A DNA stretch of 64,000 nt. Origin: Chelativorans sp. J32 (GTDB taxonomy: Bacteria > Pseudomonadota > Alphaproteobacteria > Rhizobiales > Rhizobiaceae). Every line of letters starts with the position of its first letter. Within the stretch, counting starts at the first letter, position 1. Of this stretch, positions 15,728 to 24,381 are shown one piece after another. The stretch spans positions 353 to 64,352 of the forward strand of contig NZ_JAEQ01000019.1 in NCBI RefSeq assembly GCF_000518985.1, in the 5' to 3' direction. A program made the position numbers and the translations under genes. Under the pieces are notes generated by a model. That model worked only from the letters and a program-made list of their open reading frames with translations. It was not told the origin of the DNA and ran no database searches.

Positions 15728-15849
15728 TGTTTTAGTCATTTGCACGACATTGCATGAAAGGGAAATCCTCTGTGGTATGTCAAGCCACAAGGCAAGGGGA
15801 TCGCGAAGCCCGCGAGAGGAGATCGGCGCCGCGCAATCGGGAGCAATCA

Positions 15850-16332
15850 ATGCATGCACTAATATCGAAGCTGGTCGCGGCTACGCTATCCCTCGTAGCC
15901 GCCGTGGTCGTCGCGGGCATCATGATCGTGTCCTTTGGAGACGTCACGGCCCGGACCTTCGCAAGACCTTTGAGCGGCGCCTATGAGATCACCGAGGTGC
16001 TTGTCGGGCTCATGGTTTTCGCTGCCCTGCCACTCGTCACTTATAACGGCAAGCATGTGACGGTTGGATTTCTCCGCACCCAGTTCGAACGGAATCCGGC
16101 ACTGAGCCTGGCGGTGAAGATCTTTTCGCGCTGTGTCGTGATGGCGGTCTGCATCTTCCTGGGCTGGCATCTCTGGCAGCTGGGCAATCAGTTCGCGGCG
16201 CGCAAGGCGAGCGCGATTTTCGCCGGACTGCCTCTGGCCCCCTTCGCCTATTTCGCTTCTGCGATGTGTTTCCTCTCGGCATTGGCCGCCATCATCCGCC
16301 CCGACAACAATCCCGCAGGCGAAGAGATTTAA
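15850..16332 (+). CDS. TRAP transporter small permease (DctQ type)
   Basis: The 160-residue protein has four hydrophobic segments and the DctQ signature around FGDVTARTFARPLSGAYEIT and GLMVFAALP. It is the small membrane subunit of a tripartite ATP-independent transporter. ATG 15850 is preceded by GGGAG; the in-frame extension upstream is not membrane-like. The large permease starts 3 nt after its stop. Confidence 0.9.
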   Translation: MHALISKLVAATLSLVAAVVVAGIMIVSFGDVTARTFARPLSGAYEITEVLVGLMVFAALPLVTYNGKHVTVGFLRTQFERNPALSLAVKIFSRCVVMAVCIFLGWHLWQLGNQFAARKASAIFAGLPLAPFAYFASAMCFLSALAAIIRPDNNPAGEEI

Positions 16333-16335
16333 GCT

Positions 16336-17625
16336 ATGACAGTCGTTGCCGTCGGAATTATTGCGCTTTTCGCGCTCATGCTCCTGGAGGTGCCGATCGC
16401 CATAGCAATGCTGGCAGTCGGGATTGCCGGCTTCGCCTATGTCGTTGATTGGGGCCCGGCCGCGTTCATGGCGGCGGATACGGCCTACCGAACCGTTCAT
16501 AACTACAATCTCTCCGTGATCCCCCTTTTCATCCTGATGGGAAATCTGATCACGCGGGCTGATATTTCCAAGGAATTGTTCGACCTGGCCTACCGTTTTG
16601 CCGGACATCTCCGGGGCGGGCTGGCGATTTCGACCGTGTTTGCAGGTGCCATGTTCTCCGCCTTGTGCGGTTCGAGCCTGGCGACGGTGGCCACTTTGGG
16701 AAAGGTCGCCTACCCGTCGATGAAGCGGTACGGCTATTCTGATACTCTGGCAGCGGGTTCCGTCGCTTCAGCGGGAACGTTGGGCATCATGATCCCGCCC
16801 AGCGTCGCCTTCATCGTCTATGGCGTGATGACCGGTACCGATATCGGCAAGCTTTTCATTGCCGGCATCCTCCCAGGGCTTTTGGGCGTTCTGCTCTATG
16901 TCGGCGCGATCGTGGTTGCCACCCGCATCGACCCGGAATCCGGTCCCGCCGGTGCGCGCAGCACCTGGCGTGAGCGCATTGCCGGCTTGCGGGGGGCTGG
17001 CGCTGTCATCCTCCTGTTCGGCTTGGTAATCGGCGGCATCTATGGCAACTTCTTCACGCCGACCGAAGCTGCCGGCGTCGGTGCCGTCGGCGCACTCGTC
17101 ATCACGCTCTGGCGCCGCAAGCTCACCTTCCGCCTTTTCTATATCACATTGGCCGAGACGGCGGTCACGAGCGCGGTGATCTTCGTCATCATGGTCGGTG
17201 CGCAGATCTTCGGCACCTTCATCAATGTCGCAGGTTTCACAAGCTTCCTTTCCAGCACCATCAGCAGCATGGATCTTTCACCCTGGGTGGTGATCGCCGG
17301 AATCATCGTGCTGTATCTCGTGCTCGGCTGCCTTCTGGAGGGCATGTCGATGCTTCTCCTGACCCTGCCGATCGTCTACCCGCTCGTCACGGGGATGGGC
17401 TTCGATCCGATCTGGTTCGGTGTCCTGGCGGTGACGCTGATTGAGATCGGACTGATTACGCCCCCGCTCGGCATGAACGTGTTCGTGCTCAACTCCGCTC
17501 TTCCGCAGATCCCGCTGCGGACGATCTTCCGCGGGGTGATCTACTTCGTTCTCGCAGACATCGTGCGCATTGCCTTTATCATTCTGTTCCCGGCCGTCGC
17601 GCTATTCCTGCCGTCACTCATGTAG
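16336..17625 (+). CDS. TRAP transporter large permease (DctM type)
   Basis: The 429-residue protein has about twelve membrane segments with DctM landmarks: FILMGNLITRADISKELFDL, SAGTLGIMIPPSVAFIVYG and IGLITPPLGMNVFV. It is the sodium- or proton-coupled channel subunit in the inner membrane. It lies between the small permease and the binding protein, the usual gene order. Confidence 0.95.
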   Translation: MTVVAVGIIALFALMLLEVPIAIAMLAVGIAGFAYVVDWGPAAFMAADTAYRTVHNYNLSVIPLFILMGNLITRADISKELFDLAYRFAGHLRGGLAISTVFAGAMFSALCGSSLATVATLGKVAYPSMKRYGYSDTLAAGSVASAGTLGIMIPPSVAFIVYGVMTGTDIGKLFIAGILPGLLGVLLYVGAIVVATRIDPESGPAGARSTWRERIAGLRGAGAVILLFGLVIGGIYGNFFTPTEAAGVGAVGALVITLWRRKLTFRLFYITLAETAVTSAVIFVIMVGAQIFGTFINVAGFTSFLSSTISSMDLSPWVVIAGIIVLYLVLGCLLEGMSMLLLTLPIVYPLVTGMGFDPIWFGVLAVTLIEIGLITPPLGMNVFVLNSALPQIPLRTIFRGVIYFVLADIVRIAFIILFPAVALFLPSLM

Positions 17626-17649
17626 CTGCTAATAATGGGAGATAAACAC

Positions 17650-18693
17650 ATGATCAGACTGTCCAAGAAATCGCTTCTTGCGGCATCCATCGCTTTGCTG
17701 GCCAGCCACACCGCAGCTTTGGCGCAAGAGGTGACCTGGCGGTTCTCCAACTGGCTTCCCCCGCAGCATGCGGTTGTGACGAAGATGGTCGAGCCGTGGG
17801 CGCGCGATGTGGAGGCGGCGACCGAGGGGCGCGTCAAAATCCAGATCCTCCCTGCATTGGGCGCTCCAGCCGCGCATTATGAGCTGGTGCGCAACGGCGT
17901 CGCCGACATTGCATTCGGTGTCCATTCCTATTCGCCGGAGCGTTTCAAGCTCACGGAAATTGTCGAGGTTCCTTTCACGGCCGAGAACGCGCTGGTGAAT
18001 TCGATCGCCTATTGGCGCACCTACAATCAGTTCTTCCTCGACAAGAACGAGCATGAGGGCACGAAGCTTCTGGGCCTTTGGGTTCCGGGTTCCTATCAGC
18101 TCTTCACCAACAACAAGGTCGATGACCTGGAAGACCTGGACGGCATCAAGATCCGCATACCGGGCGTGCTTGTCGAGCGCCTCGCCAATGCACTCGGCAT
18201 GGTAACCATCTCCTCGCCTCTGACCGAAGCCTATGATCAGGTTTCACGCGGAATCATCGACGGCATGTTCCAGAACTATGTGACCGTGATCGATTTCAAC
18301 ATGACACAGCACATGCCGCAGCTCTTTACGCTGCCAGGCGGCTTCTCGGCATCGAGCCAGTTCCTCGTCGTGAATGAGAATTCCTGGAACAGCATCTCCC
18401 CAGAGGATCAGGCCGCCATCGAGAAGCTGAGCGGTGAGGCCATGGTGCGCCGTTTCGCTGCCGTATGGCAGGAGGACAACTCGGCCGCTTTTGCGAAATT
18501 GGCCGAGGCCGGCGTGACGGTCCATCCAATCGAGGGAGACGTGTTGGAGAACATCCGGTCCAAAATTTCCTTCCTCGAAGAGGAGTGGGTCGAGGAAGCA
18601 TCGGCCAAGGGGGCGGATGCCAAGGGCGCGATGACCTTTTTTAGGGAGGAGATCGACCGTGTTGCCTCCGAACTCGGCGTGCCAAAAGATTGA
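17650..18693 (+). CDS. TRAP transporter substrate-binding protein (DctP type)
   Basis: The 347-residue protein has a clear signal peptide (KKSLLAASIALLASHTAALA) and then the DctP fold, with FSNWLPPQHAV, a central IKIRIPG segment and EAYDQVSRGIIDGM near the ligand hinge. It binds an organic acid-like solute in the periplasm. ATG 17650 is preferred because GGGAG lies upstream; ATG 17635 is an in-frame alternative. A hairpin overlaps its stop codon. Confidence 0.93.
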   Translation: MIRLSKKSLLAASIALLASHTAALAQEVTWRFSNWLPPQHAVVTKMVEPWARDVEAATEGRVKIQILPALGAPAAHYELVRNGVADIAFGVHSYSPERFKLTEIVEVPFTAENALVNSIAYWRTYNQFFLDKNEHEGTKLLGLWVPGSYQLFTNNKVDDLEDLDGIKIRIPGVLVERLANALGMVTISSPLTEAYDQVSRGIIDGMFQNYVTVIDFNMTQHMPQLFTLPGGFSASSQFLVVNENSWNSISPEDQAAIEKLSGEAMVRRFAAVWQEDNSAAFAKLAEAGVTVHPIEGDVLENIRSKISFLEEEWVEEASAKGADAKGAMTFFREEIDRVASELGVPKD

Positions 18694-18714
18694 CCGGCGC
18701 GGACTGGCCGGTCA
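18691..18714 (+). terminator. Hairpin at the end of the TRAP binding-protein gene
   Basis: TGACCGGC (18691-18698, including the stop codon) and GCCGGTCA (18707-18714) form an 8-bp stem with an 8-nt loop. There is no T-run, so it may attenuate or protect the mRNA rather than terminate fully. Confidence 0.5.
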
Positions 18715-18764
18715 GGCAAGACGCAAGCCGCGTCATCACACGACGGACAACGGAGGAAGACAAC

Positions 18765-19172
18765 ATGGAAACGCGAACAATCAATCCCTGGAGCTGGCAG
18801 GAAGGCTTCGGCTTCTCACACGCCACTGAAGTCACCAACCCTTCCCGCATACTCACGCTCTCCGGCCAATGCGCAACCGGCCCGGACGGCGCCCCACAAC
18901 ACAAAGGAGATATGAGGGCGCAGCTGAAGCTCACGATGGAAAACATCGCCAAGGTGCTGGAGGACGCCGGTTACAGACTCACCGACGTCGCCGGAATCCG
19001 CGTCTTCACCACGGACATGGATGCAACGCTCGCCAATTGGGGTGAGATTGTCGGCCCCTTCAACGCGCTTGGCCATCGTCCTGCCAGCACGCTGATCGGC
19101 GTCACCAGGCTCTTTTCGCCCGATCTTCTGGTCGAGATCGAAGCCACCGCCTATGCGGGAGGTGAGAGCTGA
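18765..19172 (+). CDS. Rid-family protein lacking the RidA arginine
   Basis: The 135-residue protein has the RidA/YjgF fold signatures (ILTLSGQCATGPDG, LTDVAGIRVFTTDMD, VEIEATAYA). The substrate-binding Arg that canonical RidA has in PARxxxEV is replaced here: the segment reads RPASTLIGV. It is therefore unlikely to be a standard imine deaminase and belongs to a divergent Rid group. It starts at ATG 18765 behind GGAGG and is coupled by TGATG to the VOC gene. It lies behind the TRAP genes. Confidence 0.85.
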   Translation: METRTINPWSWQEGFGFSHATEVTNPSRILTLSGQCATGPDGAPQHKGDMRAQLKLTMENIAKVLEDAGYRLTDVAGIRVFTTDMDATLANWGEIVGPFNALGHRPASTLIGVTRLFSPDLLVEIEATAYAGGES

Positions 19173-19648
19173 TGATCCGTGGAATCCATCATCCATCCAT
19201 CACCACGGGCGATCTGGATAGGGCTCTCGGCTTCTATAAGGACCTGCTTGGATTTCAGGAGGTGTTCTCGTTCGGCTGGGAAGCGGGAACCGAGATGGCG
19301 GCAATGGCGGGGAAGATCACCGGTATCCCCGAGTCCACAGCGCGCGCCGTCGTCCTGAAAGCAGGCAACGCCTTTCTCGAGATTTTCGAGTACAGGGAAC
19401 CGGCATCCCGCCGTGGCGACGATCGGGCACTCTCAAATCAGGGCTTTTCGCATGTCTGCTTCGACAGTGACGATGTGATGGCCGATCACGCCAGGCTATC
19501 GGCAGCTGGAGTGGTCTTCACGTCCGATCCCATGGATGTGGGGCCGATGCGCATCGCTTATTGCCGGGATCCTGACGGAAATTTTGTCGAGCTCCAGCAG
19601 ATAACCGATCCGTCCAGCGATTTGGTTCTGAATGGATCAGGGGCCTGA
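19172..19648 (+). CDS. VOC family (glyoxalase/dioxygenase-fold) protein
   Basis: The 158-residue protein has two beta-alpha-beta-beta-beta halves of the vicinal-oxygen-chelate fold. Likely metal ligands are His in GIHHPSITT, His in FSHVCF and Glu in NFVELQQ. Such proteins act as glyoxalases, epimerases or dioxygenases. Here it is the last gene of the TRAP transcript, so it may modify the imported compound. The substrate is unknown. Confidence 0.87.
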   Translation: MIRGIHHPSITTGDLDRALGFYKDLLGFQEVFSFGWEAGTEMAAMAGKITGIPESTARAVVLKAGNAFLEIFEYREPASRRGDDRALSNQGFSHVCFDSDDVMADHARLSAAGVVFTSDPMDVGPMRIAYCRDPDGNFVELQQITDPSSDLVLNGSGA

Positions 19649-19695
19649 GCGTATCGACGGCCAGGAGCCGGCGTGAAGCTGATCCTTTGAAACAG

Positions 19696-19731
19696 CGGGC
19701 GGGGGTAACCACCGCCCGTTGCCGTATCGGC
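19696..19731. terminator. Hairpin pair between convergent operons
   Basis: CGGGCGG (19696-19702) and CCGCCCG (19712-19718) form a GC-rich 7-bp stem with a 9-nt loop. A small second hairpin GCCG-TAT-CGGC (19721-19731) follows. They lie between the convergent VOC gene and the cysteine desulfhydrase-like gene. Confidence 0.65.
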
Positions 19732-19761
19732 AAAATGAACCTGAATTCCTATCGCGACGTC

Positions 19762-20934
19762 TCAGCCTGCACTGTTGCGGTTGGCCGGTAGCCGGTCCAG
19801 GAGCAGGCTTTTCGCATCGAATTCGCCCGTGTCGAGGAATGTCTCGAGCATTTCCCGGTAGGGTTCGATGTCGATGTCGTTCTTCGTCAGCCAGTCCGGA
19901 TCGTAGTAGGTGGAGGTGTAGCGATCGCCACTGTCGCAGATGAGCGAGACGAGGGAGCCTTCCTCTCCTTCCGCCATCATGCACGCGGCAATCCAGCAGA
20001 GGCCGAAGAAATTGGTGCCGGTTGAGCCGCCGACGCGGCGGAAAAGCCGCTCCGACAGGACATACATTGCCGCGATCGAGGCTGCGTCCGGGATCTTGAT
20101 CATGTGGTCGATTACGTCCGGCACGAAGGATGGCTCCACTCGCGGACGACCGACGCCTTCGATACGGGAGGCTTTGCTGCAGGTGGCGTCCAGATTGCCG
20201 GCGAGATACGCCTCATAGAAGGCGGAGTGCTCCACATCCACCACGCAAAGGCGCGTGTCGAGATTGCGATAGCGGATGTAGCGGCCGATCGTGGCCGACG
20301 TGCCGCCCGTGCCAGCGCTCATCACGACCCATTTGGGATGCGGGTACTCTTCCGCGCGCATCTGCTCGAAGATGCTCTCGGCGATGTTGTTGTTGCCGCG
20401 CCAGTCGGTTGCCCGCTCGGCATAGGTGAACTGGTCGAGATAGTAGCCGTCGGTCTCCCGCGCGAGCCGCGCAGCTTCGCTATAGACCTGGGCTGGGTCG
20501 TCCACGAAATGGCAACGGCCGCCGAAGCGTTCGACGGCCGCAATCTTCTGCCCGCTCGTGGAGCGCGGCATGACGGCAATGAAGGGAAGATCGAGGAGGT
20601 GAGCGAAATAGGCTTCGCTCACCGCCGTCGAGCCCGAAGAAGCTTCCACCAGCGTCGTGCCGCGCCTGACCTTCCCGTTGCAGATTCCATAGAGGAAAAG
20701 CGAACGCGCCAGGCGATGCTTGAGGCTCCCGGTCGGGTGGGTGGACTCGTCCTTCAGATAGATCGAGATGCCCTTCAGGCCGCGGAAGACCGGCTTGATC
20801 AGATGCGTATCCGCAGAGCGGCGCCCATCCCCTTCGAGAATGTCGATCGCCCGGCGAGCCCAGCTCCTGTCCTCGTTTTCGGGCAGGCGCATCAGGGGAG
20901 GGCAGGGTGGGCAAACGGGGCCTTCCGCAACCAT
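19762..20934 (-). CDS. PLP-dependent L-cysteine desulfhydrase-like protein (Cds1 type)
   Basis: The 390-residue fold-type II PLP enzyme is of the cysteine synthase family. It contains [13 protein letters not shown] with the PLP-binding Lys, [13 protein letters not shown] and the phosphate loop [12 protein letters not shown]. This set, with the long C-terminus, matches the group that includes the mycobacterial cysteine desulfhydrase Cds1, which turns cysteine into sulfide, ammonia and pyruvate. It follows a canonical RidA gene by 12 nt. RidA hydrolyses 2-aminoacrylate, the intermediate such a reaction releases, so the pair makes functional sense. It is the last gene of the long minus-strand operon. 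Confidence 0.83.
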   Translation of the reverse strand: MVAEGPVCPPCPPLMRLPENEDRSWARRAIDILEGDGRRSADTHLIKPVFRGLKGISIYLKDESTHPTGSLKHRLARSLFLYGICNGKVRRGTTLVEASSGSTAVSEAYFAHLLDLPFIAVMPRSTSGQKIAAVERFGGRCHFVDDPAQVYSEAARLARETDGYYLDQFTYAERATDWRGNNNIAESIFEQMRAEEYPHPKWVVMSAGTGGTSATIGRYIRYRNLDTRLCVVDVEHSAFYEAYLAGNLDATCSKASRIEGVGRPRVEPSFVPDVIDHMIKIPDAASIAAMYVLSERLFRRVGGSTGTNFFGLCWIAACMMAEGEEGSLVSLICDSGDRYTSTYYDPDWLTKNDIDIEPYREMLETFLDTGEFDAKSLLLDRLPANRNSAG

Positions 20935-20946
20935 CTCGGTGTCCTC

Positions 20947-21321
20947 TTAAAGCAGAATAACCGCTTCTACTTCGACCTTAGCACCTTTTGGTAGGGCGGA
21001 GACTTCATAACACGCCCGCGCCGGATAGGGCTCGCTGAAAGCCTTTCCGTAGACCTCGTTGATCTCCGCGAATTGGGAGAGATCCGTCAAAAGGATGGTT
21101 GTCTTCACGGTCTTGGAGAGGCTGGTCCCGGCCGCTTCCGCAATCGCGGCGATGTTGGCCAGGCATTGCTGCATTTGCTGTATGGGATCCTCAGAATTGA
21201 AAGCGCCCGTCGAGGGGTCGATGGGGAGCTGGCCGGAGACGAACAGGAGGCCGTTCGCGCGATAGGCTTGCGAGTAAGGCCCGACCGCTGCAGGGGCTTT
21301 CTCTGTGGAAACAGCGCTCAT
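20947..21321 (-). CDS. ridA: RidA family 2-iminobutanoate/2-iminopropanoate deaminase
   Basis: The 124-residue protein has the full RidA pattern: VGPYSQAY, LLFVSGQLPIDP, VKTTILLTDLSQFAEIN and PYPARACYEV with the conserved substrate-binding Arg, then VEVEAVI. It should hydrolyse reactive enamines/imines such as 2-aminoacrylate to the keto acid and ammonia. It lies directly upstream of the Cds1-like gene and 21 nt after the AhpD-like gene, inside the GntR-linked operon. This differs from the other Rid protein in the window, which has lost the Arg. Confidence 0.9.
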   Translation of the reverse strand: MSAVSTEKAPAAVGPYSQAYRANGLLFVSGQLPIDPSTGAFNSEDPIQQMQQCLANIAAIAEAAGTSLSKTVKTTILLTDLSQFAEINEVYGKAFSEPYPARACYEVSALPKGAKVEVEAVILL

Positions 21322-21342
21322 TATAGTCCTCTTTCTTCATGA

Positions 21343-21921
21343 TCACTTGGTTTCGACGGGCGTCGAATGACCGAGCGTGTGCATCAACCGGTTGGCCCAG
21401 CCGAAAATGGCCGCGGCATGGATGAGATCGACGATCTCCGCTTTCGACATCCCCTGATCCAACAGAGCCTGCGCCTGGTCCTTCGTGACCCTTGAAGGGG
21501 TTTCCGACAGGCTTCTGCAGAAATCAACGATAGCCTGTACACGAGGCTCGAACGGTCCGTCGAGACCCTTCAGGTAAATGGCCTCCACCACGTCGGAACG
21601 CCCGGAGAGCTCGATATAGCGGCGCGCATGTACGGATGCGCAATAGACGCAGCGATTGACGGCCGAGGCGACAAGCGCGCCGAGTTCGCGTTCCGCGCGA
21701 TCTAGGCCGCCCTTGGCATACATGATCGCGTTGAAGAGCTTGGTGCGCGCCACGTAGGACTCTGGATCATGCGCGAGCGTGCGCACATAGGGCGAGACTT
21801 TCGTGTTCGAGGGCGTGACCTGCATGGCGGCCAGCTGCTCCTCGCTCGCCGTCTCCACGCTGACTGGTTCTATATAGGGCGCCCATGAAAGCGCCTTTAC
21901 CTTGAAGCGCTGTGTGCTCAT
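21343..21921 (-). CDS. AhpD-like alkylhydroperoxidase / peroxidase-related protein
   Basis: The 192-residue protein has the AhpD/carboxymuconolactone-decarboxylase fold with the redox motif CVYCASVH (CxxC plus His). It matches a group of alkylhydroperoxidase-domain proteins first named from Agrobacterium vitis (Avi_7169-like), which sits next to a CMD-domain partner, as here. It likely reduces a peroxide or a flavin hydroperoxide-derived product. The start overlaps the CMD gene stop by 4 nt (ATGA). Confidence 0.82.
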   Translation of the reverse strand: MSTQRFKVKALSWAPYIEPVSVETASEEQLAAMQVTPSNTKVSPYVRTLAHDPESYVARTKLFNAIMYAKGGLDRAERELGALVASAVNRCVYCASVHARRYIELSGRSDVVEAIYLKGLDGPFEPRVQAIVDFCRSLSETPSRVTKDQAQALLDQGMSKAEIVDLIHAAAIFGWANRLMHTLGHSTPVETK

Positions 21922-22409
21922 GCGATTTCTTCCAGGACTTTTAGCCCCGCGATGACGCGGGCTTCGAAATTCACGAAAGCGATCAGTTCGGAAAGGGCGA
22001 TGATCTGCGGATTCGTGAGGCCGGCTTCTTCAAGCCGCTCGATGTCGGCGCGGGTGCAGTCGCGAGGCGATTTGGTCACCAGGTCGGCATGGCGAACCAA
22101 CGCGATCGTGAAGCGGTCTGCCGTGGAAGGCAAATCATCACCTGCGGCAATCGCCGCAAGGAGTGCGTTTCCTTCATCCTCCAGCAATGCCTCGTAAGTA
22201 GACGCAAGCTCACCAAGCCCAACCATGCGCGCCATGCGGGCAGCAAGTGCGGTGCGCATAGAATGGGTTATTCCAAACCCTGCGTGCGGTCGGAGAACGG
22301 CTTCCCGGCAGATCTCCGTACCTTGCACGAAATCCGGACGTTCCCGCCGGATGCCGTACAGTTCGGAGGCCGGCTCCAAGCCGGAGAGGATGTCTATCTG
22401 GTCGGACAT
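21918..22409 (-). CDS. CMD-domain protein without CxxC (Avi_7170-like)
   Basis: The 163-residue all-helical protein resembles the carboxymuconolactone-decarboxylase domain (ADLVTKSPRDCTRADIERL and ALSELIAFVNFEARV) but has no CxxC pair. Such proteins are known as partners of the adjacent AhpD-like protein in operons with dipeptide-type ABC transporters and flavin monooxygenases. It may be a structural or regulatory subunit. It starts 30 nt after the OppF-type gene. Confidence 0.78.
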   Translation of the reverse strand: MSDQIDILSGLEPASELYGIRRERPDFVQGTEICREAVLRPHAGFGITHSMRTALAARMARMVGLGELASTYEALLEDEGNALLAAIAAGDDLPSTADRFTIALVRHADLVTKSPRDCTRADIERLEEAGLTNPQIIALSELIAFVNFEARVIAGLKVLEEIA

Positions 22410-22439
22410 GTCACTCCTTGGGGAAACGAGAAAACGGCC

Positions 22440-23372
22440 TCAGCCGCGCAGCACGAAGTGCCCGTCGCCTACCGGTTCAAGCACGGCTGATTGCGGCGGC
22501 AGATTGGCGTTCACGTCGAAGGCGATGGGATGCCGTTTGCTTTCCAGGTCCGGGTCCGGAATCGGGATCGCCGAGAGAAGCGCGCGCGTGTAGGCGTGCT
22601 GGGGATTCTCGAAAATCGCCTCGCAGGGGCCGATTTCCACGATCCGGCCGCGCAGCATGACCGCCACGCGATGGCAGAGGAAACGGATCATGGAAAGGTC
22701 ATGCGCTATGAAGAGATAGGCAAGCCCCAACTCGTCCTGAAGGTCCTGGAAAAGATTGACGATCTGCGCCTGGATCGAGACGTCGAGCGCGGTGATCGGT
22801 TCATCGGCGACGATGAAGGCAGGATTGAGCGCGATTGCCCTAGCAATGTTCACGCGCTGGCGCTGGCCGCCTGAAAATTCATGCGGGTAGCGTTTCATGA
22901 AGGCTGGATCGAGCCCAACTTTCCTGAAGAGAGCAGCCACCTTGTCCTGACGCTCGGACCTGTTCGGGCACACGCCGTGGACGATCAAGGGCTCGCTCAC
23001 GAAATCGCCGACCGTCATGCGCGGATTGAGCGAGGCGTAGGGATCCTGGAAGATGATCTGCATGTCCCGGCGGTAGGGCCGAAGCAGATGCTTGGACAAG
23101 CCGGTGATGTTGCTGCCCTTGAAGAGGATGTCGCCGCTGGTCGGCGCTTCCAGTTGCAGGAGCACACGGCCCGTCGTGGATTTGCCGGAGCCGGATTCGC
23201 CAACCAGCCCCAATGTTTCTCCAGGCATGACTGCGAAGCTGACGTCGTTCACCGCCCTCAGCTGTGGCTTGGCTGCGCCGAGCAGGCTGCGCTCTCCGCC
23301 ATAGGTCTTGCAAAGCCGCTCCACCTGAACGAGCGGTGCAGGGCTTTCCTGAGCGGTGACCATTTCAGTCAT
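22440..23372 (-). CDS. Dipeptide/oligopeptide-type ABC transporter ATPase (OppF/DppF)
   Basis: The 310-residue ATPase has Walker A GESGSGKST, signature FSGGQRQR and Walker B FIVADEP. The C-terminal ENPQHAYTRALLSAIP segment is typical of OppF/DppF. ATG 23372 overlaps the OppD stop by 8 nt; the longer upstream frame is the OppD coding region. With OppD it powers uptake by the B and C permeases. Confidence 0.93.
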   Translation of the reverse strand: MTEMVTAQESPAPLVQVERLCKTYGGERSLLGAAKPQLRAVNDVSFAVMPGETLGLVGESGSGKSTTGRVLLQLEAPTSGDILFKGSNITGLSKHLLRPYRRDMQIIFQDPYASLNPRMTVGDFVSEPLIVHGVCPNRSERQDKVAALFRKVGLDPAFMKRYPHEFSGGQRQRVNIARAIALNPAFIVADEPITALDVSIQAQIVNLFQDLQDELGLAYLFIAHDLSMIRFLCHRVAVMLRGRIVEIGPCEAIFENPQHAYTRALLSAIPIPDPDLESKRHPIAFDVNANLPPQSAVLEPVGDGHFVLRG

Positions 23373-24381
23373 GGGATGCCGCCTCCAGCTTTGCGAGTTC
23401 TTGCCTGAGGTCATACCAGGCGGCAACCTTGTGGCCGGAAACGCTGTCCGCAGCGTCGACGAGCGGCGGGGTTTCGCGGAAGCAGCGCTCGGTGGCAAAC
23501 CGGTTGCGCGGAGCGAATGGGTCTCCCACGGGCTCGCGCGTCATGTCCGGCGGATTACCGGGTATCTGATAAAGTCGCTTCACTCCGCGCTGGCTCCCAT
23601 GGGGAAGAGATTTGAGGAGCCCCCATGTGTAGGCGCTGCGGGGATCGTTGAAGACTGCACGGACCGGGCCGCGCTCCATGATGCGGCCGCCATACATTAC
23701 CTGCACGGTATCGGCGAGGCCTGCAACCACGCCCATGTCATGCGTGATCCAGATGACGGTGGTGCCGATCTTCTTCTTGAGGTCGCGGACGAGTTCCAGG
23801 ATCTGGGCCTGTACGGTGACGTCCAGCGCCGTTGTCGCTTCGTCGGCGATCAGGAGTTTGGGATTGCAGGACACGCCTATGGCGATCATGACGCGCTGGC
23901 GCATCCCACCGGAAAATTCGTGCGGATACTGGCCGGCGCGGCGCTCCGCGTCGGGTATGCCTACGAGTTCAAGGAGTTCGACGACCCTCTTTCGGGCCTG
24001 ACTGGCAGACAGGCCGAGATGCCTTCGCAACGGTTCGGCGATCTGGCGCTCGATCGTCAGGACGGGGTTGAGCGAGGTCATCGGGTCCTGGAAAATGAAG
24101 CCGATCTCCTTGCCTCGGAGGTCGAAAAGCTCTCTTTGCGACAGCGCCAGCAAATTCCTGCCGTTGAAAAGCACCTCGCCTCTCACGACCCGCCCCGGAG
24201 GCATCGCGATCAGGCCGACCATGGACAAAGCGTGCACGCTTTTGCCCGATCCGGATTCACCTACGATTCCCAACGTTTCTCCTTCCGCGAGCGTGTAGGA
24301 GACGTCGTTCACCGCGTGAACCGTGGCCGAGGCCGTATTGAACTCGACGGTAAGATTACGGACTTCCAGAAGCGGTTTCAT
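23365..24381 (-). CDS. Dipeptide/oligopeptide-type ABC transporter ATPase (OppD/DppD)
   Basis: The 338-residue ATPase has Walker A GESGSGKS, signature FSGGMRQR, Walker B LLIADEA and the C-terminal region with YQIPGNPPDM of the OppD group. ATG 24381 overlaps the permease stop by 4 nt (ATGA). Confidence 0.93.
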   Translation of the reverse strand: MKPLLEVRNLTVEFNTASATVHAVNDVSYTLAEGETLGIVGESGSGKSVHALSMVGLIAMPPGRVVRGEVLFNGRNLLALSQRELFDLRGKEIGFIFQDPMTSLNPVLTIERQIAEPLRRHLGLSASQARKRVVELLELVGIPDAERRAGQYPHEFSGGMRQRVMIAIGVSCNPKLLIADEATTALDVTVQAQILELVRDLKKKIGTTVIWITHDMGVVAGLADTVQVMYGGRIMERGPVRAVFNDPRSAYTWGLLKSLPHGSQRGVKRLYQIPGNPPDMTREPVGDPFAPRNRFATERCFRETPPLVDAADSVSGHKVAAWYDLRQELAKLEAASHD

